A stretch of DNA of 64,000 nt from Eulemur rufifrons (GCF_041146395.1 NC_090984.1:83525114-83589113), one strand, 5' to 3'; positions 21,566-33,579 are shown, counted from the stretch's first letter. Translations and numbers: made by a program. The notes: generated by a model not told the origin, from the letters alone.

Positions 21566-21846
21566 GGTCATGTGCAGTGGCTCACACCTGTAATCCTTGC
21601 ACTCTGGGAGGCCAAGACAGAGGATCGCTTGAGCTCCGGAGTTGGAGACCAGCCTGAGCAAGTGCAAGACCTGCCCCTACTAAAAAAATAGAAAAATTAG
21701 CCGGGCAAGGTGGCACACACCTGTAGTCGCAACAACCCGGGAGGCTGAGGCAGGAGGATCTCTTGAGCACACGAGTTTGAGGTTGCAGTGAGCTATGATG
21801 GTGCCACTGCAATAGAGTGAGACTCTGTCTCTAAATAAATAAATAA
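21566..21846 (+). repeat. Alu SINE
   Basis: Head ggtcatgtgcagtggct; tail of ataaat units ending near 21846. Both arms are present. A short TSD-like aacaatcc lies on each side. Confidence 0.88.
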
Positions 21847-22046
21847 AACAATCCATGTCTAATTAAGTATAAAAGAGCTCTTTTGCTGGGTATTAAAAGT
21901 TCTAAGTGATAGGAAAGCATGTATTATGGTTTTAAATTGGCCACATGATTTCTTTCTTAGTGGTATATGAACTAATGGTGTGTCATACAATGGATGTGTC
22001 TAAGATTTGATGAAATATGGTATGTACCTTAAAGTAATAATTCTCT

Positions 22047-22393
22047 GCTATAGTTTGAATACTCCCATCAAAGCTAATGTTGACATTTAATTGCCAACAG
22101 TAACAGTATTAGGAAGTGGGGTCTCTAAGAGATGATTAATGCTATTATCATGGGAGTGGGTTCCTGATTAAAAGGATGAGTTCAGCCCCTCCCTCTCTGG
22201 CACTCTCTTGCACTGCTTCTTGCACTGCTTCTCTCCCTGTGATGCTTTCAGCCATGGATGACCCTCACCAGATACCAGTGCCATGCTCTTGGACTTCCCA
22301 GCCTCCAGAACTGTGAGCCAAATAAACTTCTTTTTATTATAAATTACTCAGTCTTGAATATTCTGTAATAGATGGAGAAAATAGACTAAGACA
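22047..22393 (+). mobile_element. Solo MaLR LTR (MLT1/MST-like)
   Basis: Starts tgctatagtttgaatactcc and ends ccagaactgtgagccaaata, aacttc and a degraded tail near 22393. This is the same LTR superfamily as the element 1.4 kb to the left but a different, shorter copy. No internal coding remains. Confidence 0.82.
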
Positions 22394-24631
22394 TTCTTTA
22401 AACATGTTCATAAATGATTTCATTTGATCTTCGATGAATACTGTGATATAAGGTGGGTTCTATTATTTTCATAAGGCAAATGAAACTCAGATAATTTTCC
22501 TCTTGTTGTGGTTGAGGATGTGGGTTGTTTTATAGACATTTGAACTTAAGAACTTAATAAAATAGTTCAGCAATTTGTTTTCTACAATGTTAGTGACAAA
22601 TTTAAAGCATTTTCAGTCTTGAGTAGATCATGTTACATAATGACAGTGTTTTGAAAATGTGATATTAGAAATGAAAGATGGGATTTAAGCATAGGAATAT
22701 TTATGTATGGATCTAGGGATGACAGAGGACAGAAATTCCTGGAAAGGCAGCAAAAGATTAAACCTGGGAAAAATCTCAGAGTTAGTCAAAGTGCTCTTAT
22801 CGTATTTATTATCACATTATGGATTCAGGTTCTATTGTTTAGTCCTTCAAAGATGGATTTATTTTCTTCTAGATACTGTGCCTTCAAATTATATAGCCGC
22901 CAGTAGCTACTGCTTGGTAGTCAGGTTCTTGCTTCCAAGGAAAAGAAACCAGCTCTGGAAGGATTTGTAATTAGTTTACAGAATCAATAGGAAGACTGGA
23001 AAACCAGTCTTAGAAAATGGTAGAGGCCAAGAGAGTATAGGCAGCCAGGGACCCAGCCAAGGTCATGCTCTGAGAATAGCTTGTTTAGATTGCTGGCGCA
23101 GAATACTCACCATCACAGATGCTCCTTGACTTACAACAGGGTTACATCCTGATAGACTCATCATAAGTCGAAAATGCATTTAATTCTGGGAATAGAGCAG
23201 ACAGCCCTTGACTTAGTTTCCTCATCTCAGTATAATAGTACTGGCTTACATGGTTTTGTAAGGGTTTAATAAAATATTTGAAGTGTTCAGCATAGTTTCT
23301 GACATATAGTTCATGCTTGATAAATGCTAGTTTGTATACAGGTATTTATATATAGTCAGGATAGGCTAGAGGCTAAATTAACTTACAATAACAAACAACC
23401 TCAAAAATCTCAGTAGCTTAACACAACAAAAGTTGATTTCTTGCTAGCTGCATGTCTTACACACATTGGCAAAGAAGTTTCTCCATGCAGTCATTCAGGG
23501 ACCCAGGGTGATGGAGGTTCCATCCTGTTGTGGTCAACTCTGAAATACACGACAACTTTAGTTACCATAGCAATGAAAAGAGACTAGAAAATCACACATG
23601 GACTTTTTGCTGCCTTAGCCCATGATTGACATATTTTATTTCTATTCAATTTATTGGCCATAATTAGTAACCATTACCCTGCCTAACTATAAGTAAGCAG
23701 GTAAGTATGGAGTGCAGAATATTCGGTGAGTGCTGTCAGCTCTGTCATCATCCACTCTTTTTTTTCCCAGCATGGTATAATAGTGTCCAAATAGTGTTGC
23801 GATTTTTCAGTTTCTTAATATTATCATGGACATGTCCCCATACCAATATGTATTCATTTACTCATTGACTATTAAGCCCTTCTAGGTTTCAGGCATTGTT
23901 CTACGTACTGGGGTATGTCAATGAAGAAAACATTTGATAATCCTTGCCCTCATGTAGTTTATTAAATTGTAAACAGATCAGAAATCAAATATTTTAAAAA
24001 TTATAATATGTTAGAAGGTGATAAAAGTTATGGTGAAAAACAAGAAAGGGAAAAGGTAGAAGGAGTGTTGAGGTGCAGTTTTAAATAGAACAGTCACAGA
24101 AGGCCTCTCTGAGGTGTCATTAGAGTTAAATTCCAAAAACTGTGAGGAAGTAAGTCTTGTGAATATCTCTAGAGAAGGAGCATTCCAAAAAAATAAAACT
24201 ATTACTGTGGGGTGGTGATGCATGAAGATGCATTTTTACTGTGTTTCTGTGTCTGAAATTTTTCATGAAAAAAATTTTAAAAATAGCCCTGCTAAAACTC
24301 TCATAGAGCTTTTATATCTGCATTTTGGAAAAGAAAAATCATGTTAAAAAATTTAATAGATATTCTCAATTCTATTTAAAAAAGATTTTACCAGTCCATC
24401 TCCTCAGAGACAATGTTTTATTTGTTTCCCACACCATCACTAACTCTGGCTCCTGAAACTACTGTTTTTTACCGCATAATTATTTTGCATACACTCATCT
24501 TACTAATATCTTTCCAATTCTTTGCTAAATTCCTAATCATGTCTTATCTTTTTTTATCCTCCTCTTTCTATCATTTTCTTTTCTCTTCCCCATTCCTTCC
24601 CTTCCCTTTCCTTGGCAGTCCCTTGGCAGGT
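22394..24631. other. Intergenic, mostly unassigned, old repeats
   Basis: No gene is supported. Besides the Tigger fragment there is a degraded ancient repeat near 23350-23560 (caacctcaaaaatctcagta then gcttaac), and a degraded repeat near 23860-24130 (caggcattgttctacgtact). The rest is AT-rich with pyrimidine tracts up to 24.6 kb. Confidence 0.55.
23110..23188. mobile_element. Tigger-family fragment
   Basis: gatgctccttgacttacaac followed by cgtaag-like and cataagtcgaaaatgcattt motifs, known from a mammalian Tigger MITE end. Only about 80 bp remains. Confidence 0.6.
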
Positions 24632-25130
24632 CTTTGACACACCTCCTGTCAAGAGGTGGGCTCTCTGTCCCCTAGCTTTGGTTCTGGTGGGGGGATTACT
24701 TGCACTGTATTCTATAGGTCAGAGCTCTGACCAATACAATGCAGTGGAATTAATGTTGAGCCCATTTCTAAAATCAGTTACATTGCACTGGAAGTTATGT
24801 TGAGCCCATTTCTAAGCCCAGACCTTAAGAGACTGGCAGGCCCTTGATACTTCTTTGACACAACTTCTGTCAAGAGGTGGAAGTGGAAGTGAGTTGAGCC
24901 TCTTTCTAAGCTCTGACCAATAGAATACAATGGAAAAAATGTTGAGGCCATTTCTACTCCCAGTTGCATTACAGTGGAAGGAATGTTGAGCCCATTTTAA
25001 GCTTAGATCTTAAGAGACTGGCCATCGCTTGATAGTTCTTTGACACACATTCTGTCAAGAGGTGGGCTCTCTGTCCCCTACGTTTGAATCTGGTGGGGAG
25101 ATTACTTCCACTGTATTCTACTGGGCAGAA
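24632..25130. repeat. Degenerate tandem triplication
   Basis: The phrase tttgacaca..tctgtcaagaggtgg recurs at about 24632, 24853 and 25038, spacing 221 then 185 bp. The first and third copies share the extension gctctctgtcccctag/cgtttg plus ggggagattactt; the middle copy lacks it. A shorter inner unit around atgttgagcccatttcta recurs near 24752, 24798, 24939 and 24983. Confidence 0.85.
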
Positions 25131-25192
25131 GAACTTTGGTAGAGAATACATAATAGAACTGTATTATATTGGTCACAGCTGCTCTGGCCGGC

Positions 25193-25335
25193 CTTCCCCT
25201 CCCCTCCCCTCCCCTCGCCTCTCTTCCCCTCCCTTCCCCTCCCCTCCCCTTCCCTCCCCTCGCCTCTCTTCCCCTCCCCTCCTTTGCTCTGCTCCCCTGC
25301 CTTCCCTTCATTTCCCTTCCCTTTCCTTCCCCACC
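25193..25335. repeat. Pyrimidine-rich (CCCCT)n-type simple repeat
   Basis: An almost pure C/T tract of cccct/ttccc units immediately before an antisense Alu. It may be an expanded derivative of that Alu's T-rich tail. Confidence 0.9.
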
Positions 25336-25339
25336 CCCA

Positions 25340-25598
25340 TTACCCAGGCTGGAGTGCAGTGGTATAATCATTGCTTACTATGGCCTTGAACTCCTGAGCT
25401 CCAGTGATCCTTCTGCCTTAGCCTCCCAAGTAGCTAGAGCTACAAGTGTGTGCCCCCCAGCTAATTGCTCTATTTTTTGTAGAGACAAGGTCTCACTATA
25501 TTGCCCAGGCTGGTCTCGAACTCCCAGCCTCATGCGATCCTCCCACCTCAGCCTCCCAAAGTGCTGGGATTATAGGCATGAGCCACCACACCTGGCTG
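25340..25598 (-). repeat. Alu SINE, antisense
   Basis: Starts acccaggctggagtgcagtg and ends gagccaccacacctggc. Old-type Alu without the lemur linker. Confidence 0.88.
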
Positions 25599-25835
25599 TA
25601 TCATTAAAGAGGCTGGACATACAATAAATTCTCTATAAAAAAACTGTAAATTGAGAAGTAAAACTTAGTGAAGACTTTATTAAGTATTATTATCATTCCC
25701 TAATAATTCTTATAGCATTTTGCTATGTTGAGAATGTAAAAGAAAAAAGCATAAGCTGCAAAAAATATTATATTCACAAGCAATTTAAAAGTTTTGAGCA
25801 TTAAAGAGCAGGTTCAGAAATACTTTGGATATTTG

Positions 25836-26008
25836 GGAGGAGGGGAGGGGCAAAAACCTACCTAATGGGTACAATGAACATTTGGATGATGGGTACACAT
25901 ATAACCAGAACTCAAGCATTACAAAAGCAATCTGTGTAACCTAAAACATTCGTACCCCCTTAATATTTTGAAATAAAAAAAGAAAAATCATTTAAAAATT
26001 AGAAAAAA
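25836..26008 (+). mobile_element. LINE-1 3' end, lemur type, with TSD
   Basis: gggaggaggggaggggcaaa, then acctacctaatgggtacaat, gatgggtacac and a terminal cgtacccccttaatattttg with AATAAA and an A-rich tail. The flanks share ctttggatattt (about 25824-25835 and 26012-26023), a target-site duplication. It is a 5'-truncated insertion of only about 170 bp. Confidence 0.85.
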
Positions 26009-28689
26009 AATGCTTTGGATATTTTTTTCAAGGAATTAGATGCAAGGTACAATTGGAACAGAAAGCTTTCTTAGTCACATACTTATCATGATTCTTCCAC
26101 TTAAAAATTTGTTCTTTCAGTTATTTACTTTCTGTTGCCATAGAAATAGGCTACATTGCATAAACATTTTGAGAAAACTCCATCCTTTTTTACTTAAAAT
26201 GACCGAAAGTCTCAAAAATTAGATGATTGTGATTGAAGCAAAAAATGAAGTCAGCCTAGTTCAGCCCAAAGAGTTTGCTGGGCTCTCTGAATCTCACTCA
26301 ACTACTGAGGTCACTCCCAGACTCCAGTGGGAGTGTCGCCGAAAGATCACTCACTTAGAACCACCCTACATTTAAGGGAAGTGGTGACAGGCTGGTCAGG
26401 CAGAAAGGAAGAACTCTTGTCACAGACAAATTTGTCAGTGTTAGTCACACAACAAGAACATAATGTTTAACAGAAAACGCATGACATTGCTGGGAAGCTA
26501 TGTTGGAAGAACTGTGGCCAAAGAAAAGAGAATTACAAACATAAGGAGAATTGTACTTTCATGACATAGATAACTTGGAAGTCTGGTGTATAAAAAAGTT
26601 CTGTGTTTTGTTTTTAGTTTGGTTTCATAATTTAGTTTGCCCTAATTATAATCTATTCTATATAAGGCAGAATCTCTATTTTGAGAACAATGTTGTTACT
26701 TTAGAAAGGAAAGATTACTGCATTATGCTGGCATACAGTTGGAAATATTTTTAGGATTTGGAAAGATTAATTTTTCAGTATCAGATTGTCTAATCATAGA
26801 CTTTATCTAATCATAAAACAGTTTTGTAATGGTGACCATACCTCGATGTCAAACACAGAAAACATATGGCATTGTCATAATTCAAAGGTCACCCACACTG
26901 CTTTGAGACCATAAACAGTAGTTTTAATCTCTGTACCTCAATTTTCTCATCTGAAAAATGGAAACACCAGAATGTTTTCCTTCTGTATTTTACTGGTATG
27001 TTTTGAGTATACCAAAATCCTGAGCCTAGTTGTTCTTCTAGGCAGAAACTTGAGCAAGAGGAAAAATAAAGAATAAAATTAGAACTACCCATGGTGGCCT
27101 CAAACAGACTATTCCCTGTGTTAATTGCTAATTCTCCAAGGGGGAATTCATTAGCTTTTTACCTTGAGGACTAGAGCTTTGCTTTACACTCCTCTATCAT
27201 ATCACAGATTCTCTGTTTAGTCATAATTCATTCATTCATTCTTGTAGTGAGTTGATCATTTGCCAAATATTAAAATCCTACTGTGTGCCAAACACTGTGC
27301 TGGGGACTAGCAATGCAAAGAGGAATAGATAACTCCAGCCGCCATGGAATTTATAATAAAGCAGGGGAGACCAACAGTGTACATGTATTTACAAATGCAC
27401 TGAGTTTATGAAGAAGTAGTACAGGATGCTATGGGAGCCTTCAACAGGGGATTATGTAACCTGATTTAGGGGTCCGCAGGAGTGTTAGAGATATCCATGC
27501 CAAAACAAGAAAAAGGAGGAGGAGTTAGCTAAGCAACTCAGTTGGCTAAAAGGGGAAAATTGTTTAGGCAGAGGGAACAGCACTGAATTGATTTTGAAGT
27601 AGTACTGAAAGGAAAGCCAACACTGTACAGAGACAGGATCCAGATCTTGTAGACTTTCTAAAGGGTTTGGTCCTTATTCTGAGGGTAATGGGAAACTGTT
27701 GAAGTTTTTTATTTGTTTGCATTTTGATTTTTATGTTTAAGCAGGGAAGTGACATGATCACTGCATTTTTAAAAGATCATTCTGGGCACTACGTGCAGAA
27801 TGGGGGAGGTGATGGCACACAAATACTGTAATATAGATGTGTGGAAACCAGTTAGGCCATTGGAGGAAGTGGATTAGGGAGTTGGCAGAGAAAAGGAGGA
27901 AAAATGTGGCCTGATTCAAGAGATGTGTAAGAGAGAGAATCAATAGGATCTGGTTGTGAGGGAAGGATGAATGAATCAAGAATGACTTCCAGATTTCTGG
28001 CTTAAGCTAATAGGTGGAGTCCATTTCCTTAAATAAGGAATACTCAAAAAGGAGGTTTGGGAAGGAGAATCATGAATCATAGTTGATCAGCACATAGCAC
28101 ACACAATAGGCCTGTTAGAGTACAAAAGTCTCAGAGTACAGATGACATATAGATATGCAAATACAGGTTCTCATAAAAATCATACTTATGGCTCGATCCC
28201 TAAATCTTGCTTTGTTTTTTTATGGTTTTTATTTCTTTTCAGTGTTTTCTTACAATCCTGAAATTCATGGGCTTTTCTGATCCTTCAGACCATGCCTTCA
28301 GTGTTGTACTGGTTTGAGCTTTAAATTGTTCTTGTTGAAGTCCCTGCTTTCCTATAGATTCTAAAACCATAACTTTTTGTTTTCTCTTATCCTTAGGCCT
28401 CTCACTTAAGATCTGATTTCATCTGAAGATCATCTCAACAGCCTGACCTTTCTTTATTCCTTATACTGTTTATTTTCTCTGTTGGATTCTAATATACTCA
28501 GTCACTTTCTACCCTCCAGCCACTAATCTTCCCTGTGGTGTATCAATTTCCAAAACTAAATATAAAACAAGAAAACTATTTTGCTATTAGCTATTATTGC
28601 TAATGTTTTGGAGGACACCTGTTTCACAGTGATGAAACGGAGTTGAACTGAATTCTATACATGTTTTAAAGTCTTCATAAAAGATATAG
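26009..28689. other. Intergenic, ancient repeat pieces only
   Basis: No gene is supported. MIR-class or similar pan-mammalian fragments are visible near 26920-26965 (ctcatctgaaaaatggaaac), 27270-27390 (gtgccaaacactgtgctggg) and 27550-27800 (gaagtgacatgatcactgc). The remainder is unassigned AT-rich sequence. Confidence 0.55.
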
Positions 28690-29290
28690 CTAAAAACAAG
28701 AATATGGAAAAGTTGAAAATAGAGTGGGAAAGGGAATAGCAGGTAAATACTCAACCAAAGAAAGCTAGAGTAGATCTATTAATATCAGAAAAAAGTGAGA
28801 TTTTTAGGACAAAAAAACATTACTAAAGTTAAAGAGGGTCACTAGATATGACAAAAGGATCAAATTGTCAGGAACAATAAGGAATTAGAGACAAATCCCA
28901 CAATCACAATGAGAGATTTTAACACCTACTTCTTACTGATAGCTCAAGCAGACAATAAATAAATAAAATCAACAAGGATAGAGAAAATTTGACTAAAACA
29001 ATACACTTGATTCAATGGAAACATACAGGGCACGCCATCTAAAAACTGGAGAATACACATTGTTTTAAGTGAAATGTTTGTGAAAATATTTGTGATCATA
29101 TATTGGGCCATAAAGGTAGTCTCAATACATTTCAAAAGAATGATATTATACATATTGCATTATTTGATCACAATGGGAAGTAAGAAATACATACTGAAAA
29201 GATAATTATAATAGTTTGTATGTTTGGAGATTAAGAAACATGCTCATGAATCAATTAGAAAATGGTAGAAATTTGAAAATATTTAAGCTG
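28690..29290 (+). mobile_element. Old LINE-1 ORF2 fragment, sense
   Basis: Multiply frameshifted but recognisable: cacaatgagagattttaac, a gcagacaataaataaat run, ggagaatacacattgtttt, tattgggccataaaggtagt and gatcacaatgggaag. These match the region after the endonuclease domain of L1 ORF2. No intact frame remains. Confidence 0.72.
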
Positions 29291-29299
29291 AATGATAAA

Positions 29300-30264
29300 A
29301 GTATTATGTGTTAAACAGTGATGGGGATTGCTATTTCCAGACATGGAGTAACTGATATTGGGGCAAACCTCCTTCCATAAACAGCTATAAAAGTAGCAAA
29401 ATATACAAAGCAACTTTTTCGGCAGTGGACAACGGGAAGCACAAGGCAATGATTTTTAAGATAAAGAAAACGTGTGAGGTGATCTTTTGCCCTGAAAGGG
29501 CAGGTTTGGCCTGCGTTTCTGACTGGGGGCACTTTGTGATATGAGGTGCAGGGAGGTGGGCCCAAGTGCAAAGTAGCAATATTGCTAGGTAGGAGAGGCA
29601 AGGACCAGACTTTGTGCTGCTGAGGTGGCTGCATTAGGTAGGTCGGGATACTCCAGATGACAGAGCTATAAAGAAGGGAATCTCAAAGGTCTGTGGGGCA
29701 ATTATCTTAGGGACTGTGGCTAAGTGTTTGGCTGCACACAGGCAAGACTGTGAGGCCTGCCAGTAGTGACTGTTACAGGACTGAGAGCTTAATGAAAATA
29801 ACAGTGCTGGGACATTGCAGAATTCCAGTCCAGTTAGACTGGAGAGATCTTACTGAGTACCTTAGGAAATTCAGACCTCACCCTATGTCTTCATCTGGAT
29901 GTTCTTCTGTATGCTTTGTAATATCCTTTACAATAAACCAGTAAATATAAGTAGCGTGTTTCCTTGAGTTCTGTGAGCCATCCTAGCAAATTATCAAACA
30001 CAATGAGGGGGAGTTGTGGGAATCCCGATTTATAGCTGGTAGGTCAGAAGTACAGGTTACAACCTGGGACTTGTGATTGGCCTCTGAAGTCAGAGGCAGT
30101 CTTGTGGGACTGAGCCCTTAACCTGTGGGAGGCAGACAGTGTCCGAATTGAATTCAATTCGAAGACACCCAGTTAGTGTATGCTGGAGAATTGCCTGGTG
30201 TGTGGAAGAACCTCACATACCTGGTCACAGAAGTGTGCTGTGAGTGTGTTGAGTAGAGAGGAAA
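29300..30264. repeat. Unidentified retroelement-like segment
   Basis: A GC-average block between two L1 ORF2 pieces. It has an AATAAA (near 29932) followed by tgtttccttgagttctgtga, gggaatcccgatttatagct and tgtgggactgagcccttaac. I recall these phrases as recurring in mammalian genomes, but I cannot name the family. The longest frame is about 107 codons on the minus strand and is not convincing. Confidence 0.45.
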
Positions 30265-30700
30265 AACGGTTTGTTTTTCCTTTTACAAAACTATAGTAAT
30301 AAAGACAGCATGGTACTTGGCATATGGATAGACACATAGATCAATGGAATAAAATGGAGAGTCCAGAAATAAACCCTTATATTTATGGTCAATTGATTTT
30401 CCAAAAGGTTGCCAAAACAATTAATGGGGAAGAATAGTCTTTTCAACAACTATTGTTGGGACAACTGGATATCCACATCCAAAAGAGTGAATCTGGACAC
30501 CTACCTCAACCATACAGAAATAAATATTAACCAGAAATGGACCATATACCTAAATGTAAAAAAACTAAAACGACTAGAAGAAAACATAGGAGTAAATTTT
30601 AGTGACCTTGGCTTAGGTACTGACTTCCTAGATATAACACCAAAAGTACAAGTGTTAAAAAATAAATAAATTTGATAAATTGGTCTTCATTAAAATTTAA
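30265..30700 (+). mobile_element. Old LINE-1 ORF2 fragment, sense
   Basis: aaagacagcatggtacttgg, gatcaatggaataaaatgga, attgttgggacaactggata and catataccta are landmarks of the region downstream of the reverse transcriptase domain of L1 ORF2. The open stretch at 30409-30669 is a remnant of that frame. It may belong to the same insertion as the fragment at 28.7-29.3 kb. Confidence 0.8.
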
Positions 30701-31650
30701 AACTTTCATTCTACAAACTACACCATCAAGAAAATGAAATGACAATGCACAGAATGGATGAAAATATTGGTTGAGGGTGGCAAAGAAAGCCCTCTCAAAG
30801 ATCAGAAGTTGCAAATACTGATGGTAATCAGGAAATCAAGCCCTATTAATATTAATGCCTAATGCCACATGGGCAGGGGACCAATAGCATCTGCTATGTG
30901 GTCCCAGACTGTTATCAGTGAGATTAGGCAGGTCCTAGTTTCAGCTTGGGTTTCCCCATAAAGCATAGCCTGAGGCAAAAGGCTTACGTGCTATACTTTA
31001 CTGGGGAGAGCAGTTCCAAGAAACTAGAGTAGGAAAAGGGGAGTGAAGCAGAGAAGGGAGAACTAATAGGAAAGTGAATTATGGAGTTGGCCATCTTTAA
31101 ATGCCACCGATTGCTTTAGCTCTGGGGAGTCTTCTTGGTTCTTAAGAAGCCTTAAGAAGCCCTTGGACTTACCTGAAGACTTAAAAATACCTGAAGACTT
31201 AAAAATACCTGAATACAATTTTTTAAAAAGATTGGTCTCCCCCCACAGATGTTAGTTGGTATTTGTAAATGAAGACTCCTTTAGACCCTGTTCATAACTC
31301 TGGTTCTCTTAATCAACATCCAACTCATAATTGGTGGTAACAGATAGCAGGGATAATTGAAATCCACAGAATAATAGCTACCATTTAGTTAGCACAAGGC
31401 AGTTTTATATAATGTCTAATGCTCACAAAGCAGCTTTTGTTTTACCGATTTCATTAATGCCCAAACTGAGATTCATCTAACTTAGGGAATCTGGCCAAGG
31501 TCACAGAATTAGTAAATAGCAGACCAGGTTTTGAAACCAGGTCTTTTTTTTTTTTTTTTCACTCCAAAAACAATGCTGTTTCTATTACACCATGATGCCT
31601 CTCAAAAGAAAGGGTTGAGATTCCAAAATCTCCTCCTAACCAATACTTTT
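30701..31650. other. Intergenic, no gene seen
   Basis: Mostly unassigned. A small duplication (cctgaagacttaaaaatac twice) lies near 31173-31208 and a MIR-like core near 31375-31540 ends in a T run at 31544-31559. Confidence 0.55.
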
Positions 31651-31983
<333 letters not shown>

Positions 31984-31995
31984 ACCAATACTTTT

Positions 31996-32834
31996 AAAAA
32001 TGTTTATTTATTTAAAAGCAAATGGTCATACAAACACATGGTTCAAAATTCAAGAAATACAAAAGAGCAGCATCCAGTGAAATCTCCTTTTACCTGGCTC
32101 ATCAGCCACCCAATTCCTCTTTTCAGGGGCAACTAATGGTACCGATTTCTTGTGTATCTGTCCAAAAATGTTTATGTTAAATATAATTTTTCCCCTTTTA
32201 ACAGAAATGTGCATACACACTATTCTCACCTTTTTTTTTTTCACTTACCAATTTATCTTGGAATTCACTTTTATCCTTACATAAAGCTGAGTCAATACTT
32301 TGAAATTTTCTAATCACTAAACCTAAAGAGTACCAGATAAATTGCACTAAAATGTATTTACCATTTCCCCTGTCCTACTTATTCACTGCTGAAAAGAATA
32401 AACAAGAGCAAGAATAAATGAAGCTGAGAATTGGGCAGCAGGAAAAGGATGGAGAAACATGAAAGAACCAGGAGCCGAACAGTGGCTCCACATCAAAGAT
32501 CTTTCTTGTTTTCGTTCTTAGGTGACTTTGGCCCTACCACATCTGTAATTTTCAGGTGTGTTTCACAAAGGAATTGCTGTTACTCTTCCCTTCTACTTAT
32601 TTTTTGTTCATATGCACGAGTGGAATGAGTGCCTATTTGTCACTTTGGCGGCCTATATACCATCTGACCCCAAAGGTTCCAAGATGAGAAGATATCATTG
32701 TAAAAATGAGTGGGAAATCTACATCTTGTTCTCCAGATTCTATGGTCTTAAAGTCTCCATCCCACCATATAGCTCTTGATTACGTTTAGTCTAATATTCA
32801 CTGGTTGTTTCTTTTGTGTAGTAAATTACCATAT
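31996..32834. other. Intergenic, leading into an L2-like repeat
   Basis: A repeat-like stretch near 32020-32170 (catggttcaaaattcaagaa, ccagccaccc-like) of unknown class. The rest is unassigned. The right end (taaaattcttcagggcag) resembles the 3' portion of an L2 element that resumes after the 33.56-kb direct repeat. Confidence 0.5.
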
Positions 32835-33579
32835 AAAATTCTTCAGGGCAGAGGGTGAGTGGCCTGGGCCGCGGGGCGGGGACCGTGGAGGGGCTCGGTC
32901 CTCCGATCCTGGCCCGGCTGAGGCTGTGACCCGCAGCCGGCGCCGCCGCCTCCGCTTCTCCCTCGGTTCTGGACCTTGGGGAGTGTCCGGGCGGGCGAAG
33001 GGCCCCGGGTCCCGGTCCCTTTCGGCTGCGATGGGAGGCGTGCGGGGTGGCCCCCGGGACCCCGCACGCCGCAGTCGGGGTGGCTGCGCAGAGCTGAGGC
33101 TGCAGGGTGGGGAGGCCTGGCGAGGGGGGGCTTCCCGTGGGAGGACCCGGCTCTGTCGGAGCTCGCACCCCTCGGCCTCACGCCTGCAGGCGTCGGAGCG
33201 CACCGGCTCGGCGCGGCCGGCGCTGGCTGGAGGATTTCCCCACCTCCGCTGCTCCCCCGCACACTTTCCTCCGGCGGACCCCCTTTTCCTCCCACACGTC
33301 ACCCTGTGCAGCTTTTCCCACTCCCCGGGTTAGAGCACTGGACGGGCAACAGTCATTTTGTAAATAGTTATTGAGTGCTTACTGTGTGCAGAGGACTCTT
33401 CCAGGGCTGGGGACACCGCAGTGAACAAGCGATGTTCCCCACCTCGTGGAGCATGTATTGTAATGGAGGTGAAGCATTCATGTAATAGAGACAATAAACA
33501 AGCAAATAATTTTTAATCGTGACAGGGGCTACGTGGAAAATAAACCAAAGAGATTTTTAAAAAAATTCTTTAGGGCAGA
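32835..33579 (+). mobile_element. TSD-flanked retro-insertion with CpG-rich head
   Basis: An 18-bp direct repeat (aaaattcttcagggcaga versus aaaattctttagggcaga) at 32835-32852 and 33562-33579 encloses 709 bp. The 5' two thirds are extremely GC- and CpG-rich. The 3' third contains an ancient-repeat phrase (gagtgcttactgtgtgcaga), then AATAAA at 33539-33544, and a short A run from 33559. The direct repeat begins with AAAA, as expected for L1-endonuclease sites. The right flank continues as an L2-like 3' end (agtaggtgcatgttaataag). I infer reverse transcription of a polyadenylated RNA; the source gene was not recognised. Confidence 0.6.
32866..33335. promoter_or_regulatory. Isolated CpG island
   Basis: About 470 bp of dense CpG sequence in an AT-rich intergenic desert, with no recognisable gene beginning or ending there. 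A TATAAAA at 32832-32838 lies just outside the left edge, and a plus-strand GTGAGT at 32855-32860 looks like a splice donor. The long open frames on both strands reflect GC bias and have no recognisable protein features. Confidence 0.6.

Noticed and set aside
24632..25130. CRISPR-like spaced repeats
   Set aside because: Units are long, degenerate and unequally spaced, and the genome is mammalian.
25084..25627. 89- to 152-codon frames
   Set aside because: They run through a C/T simple repeat and an antisense Alu. The typical Alu peptide ([15 protein letters not shown]) is visible.
32851..32860. Eight-base micro-exon between ttcttcag and GTGAGT
   Set aside because: Acceptor and donor consensus fit, but the acceptor-like bases lie in the direct repeat (L2-like flank) and the donor in the insert, so the pair is likely accidental.
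32776..33374. Open frames of 125-185 codons in the second CpG-rich segment
   Set aside because: They overlap on both strands, are compositionally biased, and show no recognisable domain. The segment is better read as an inserted CpG island.
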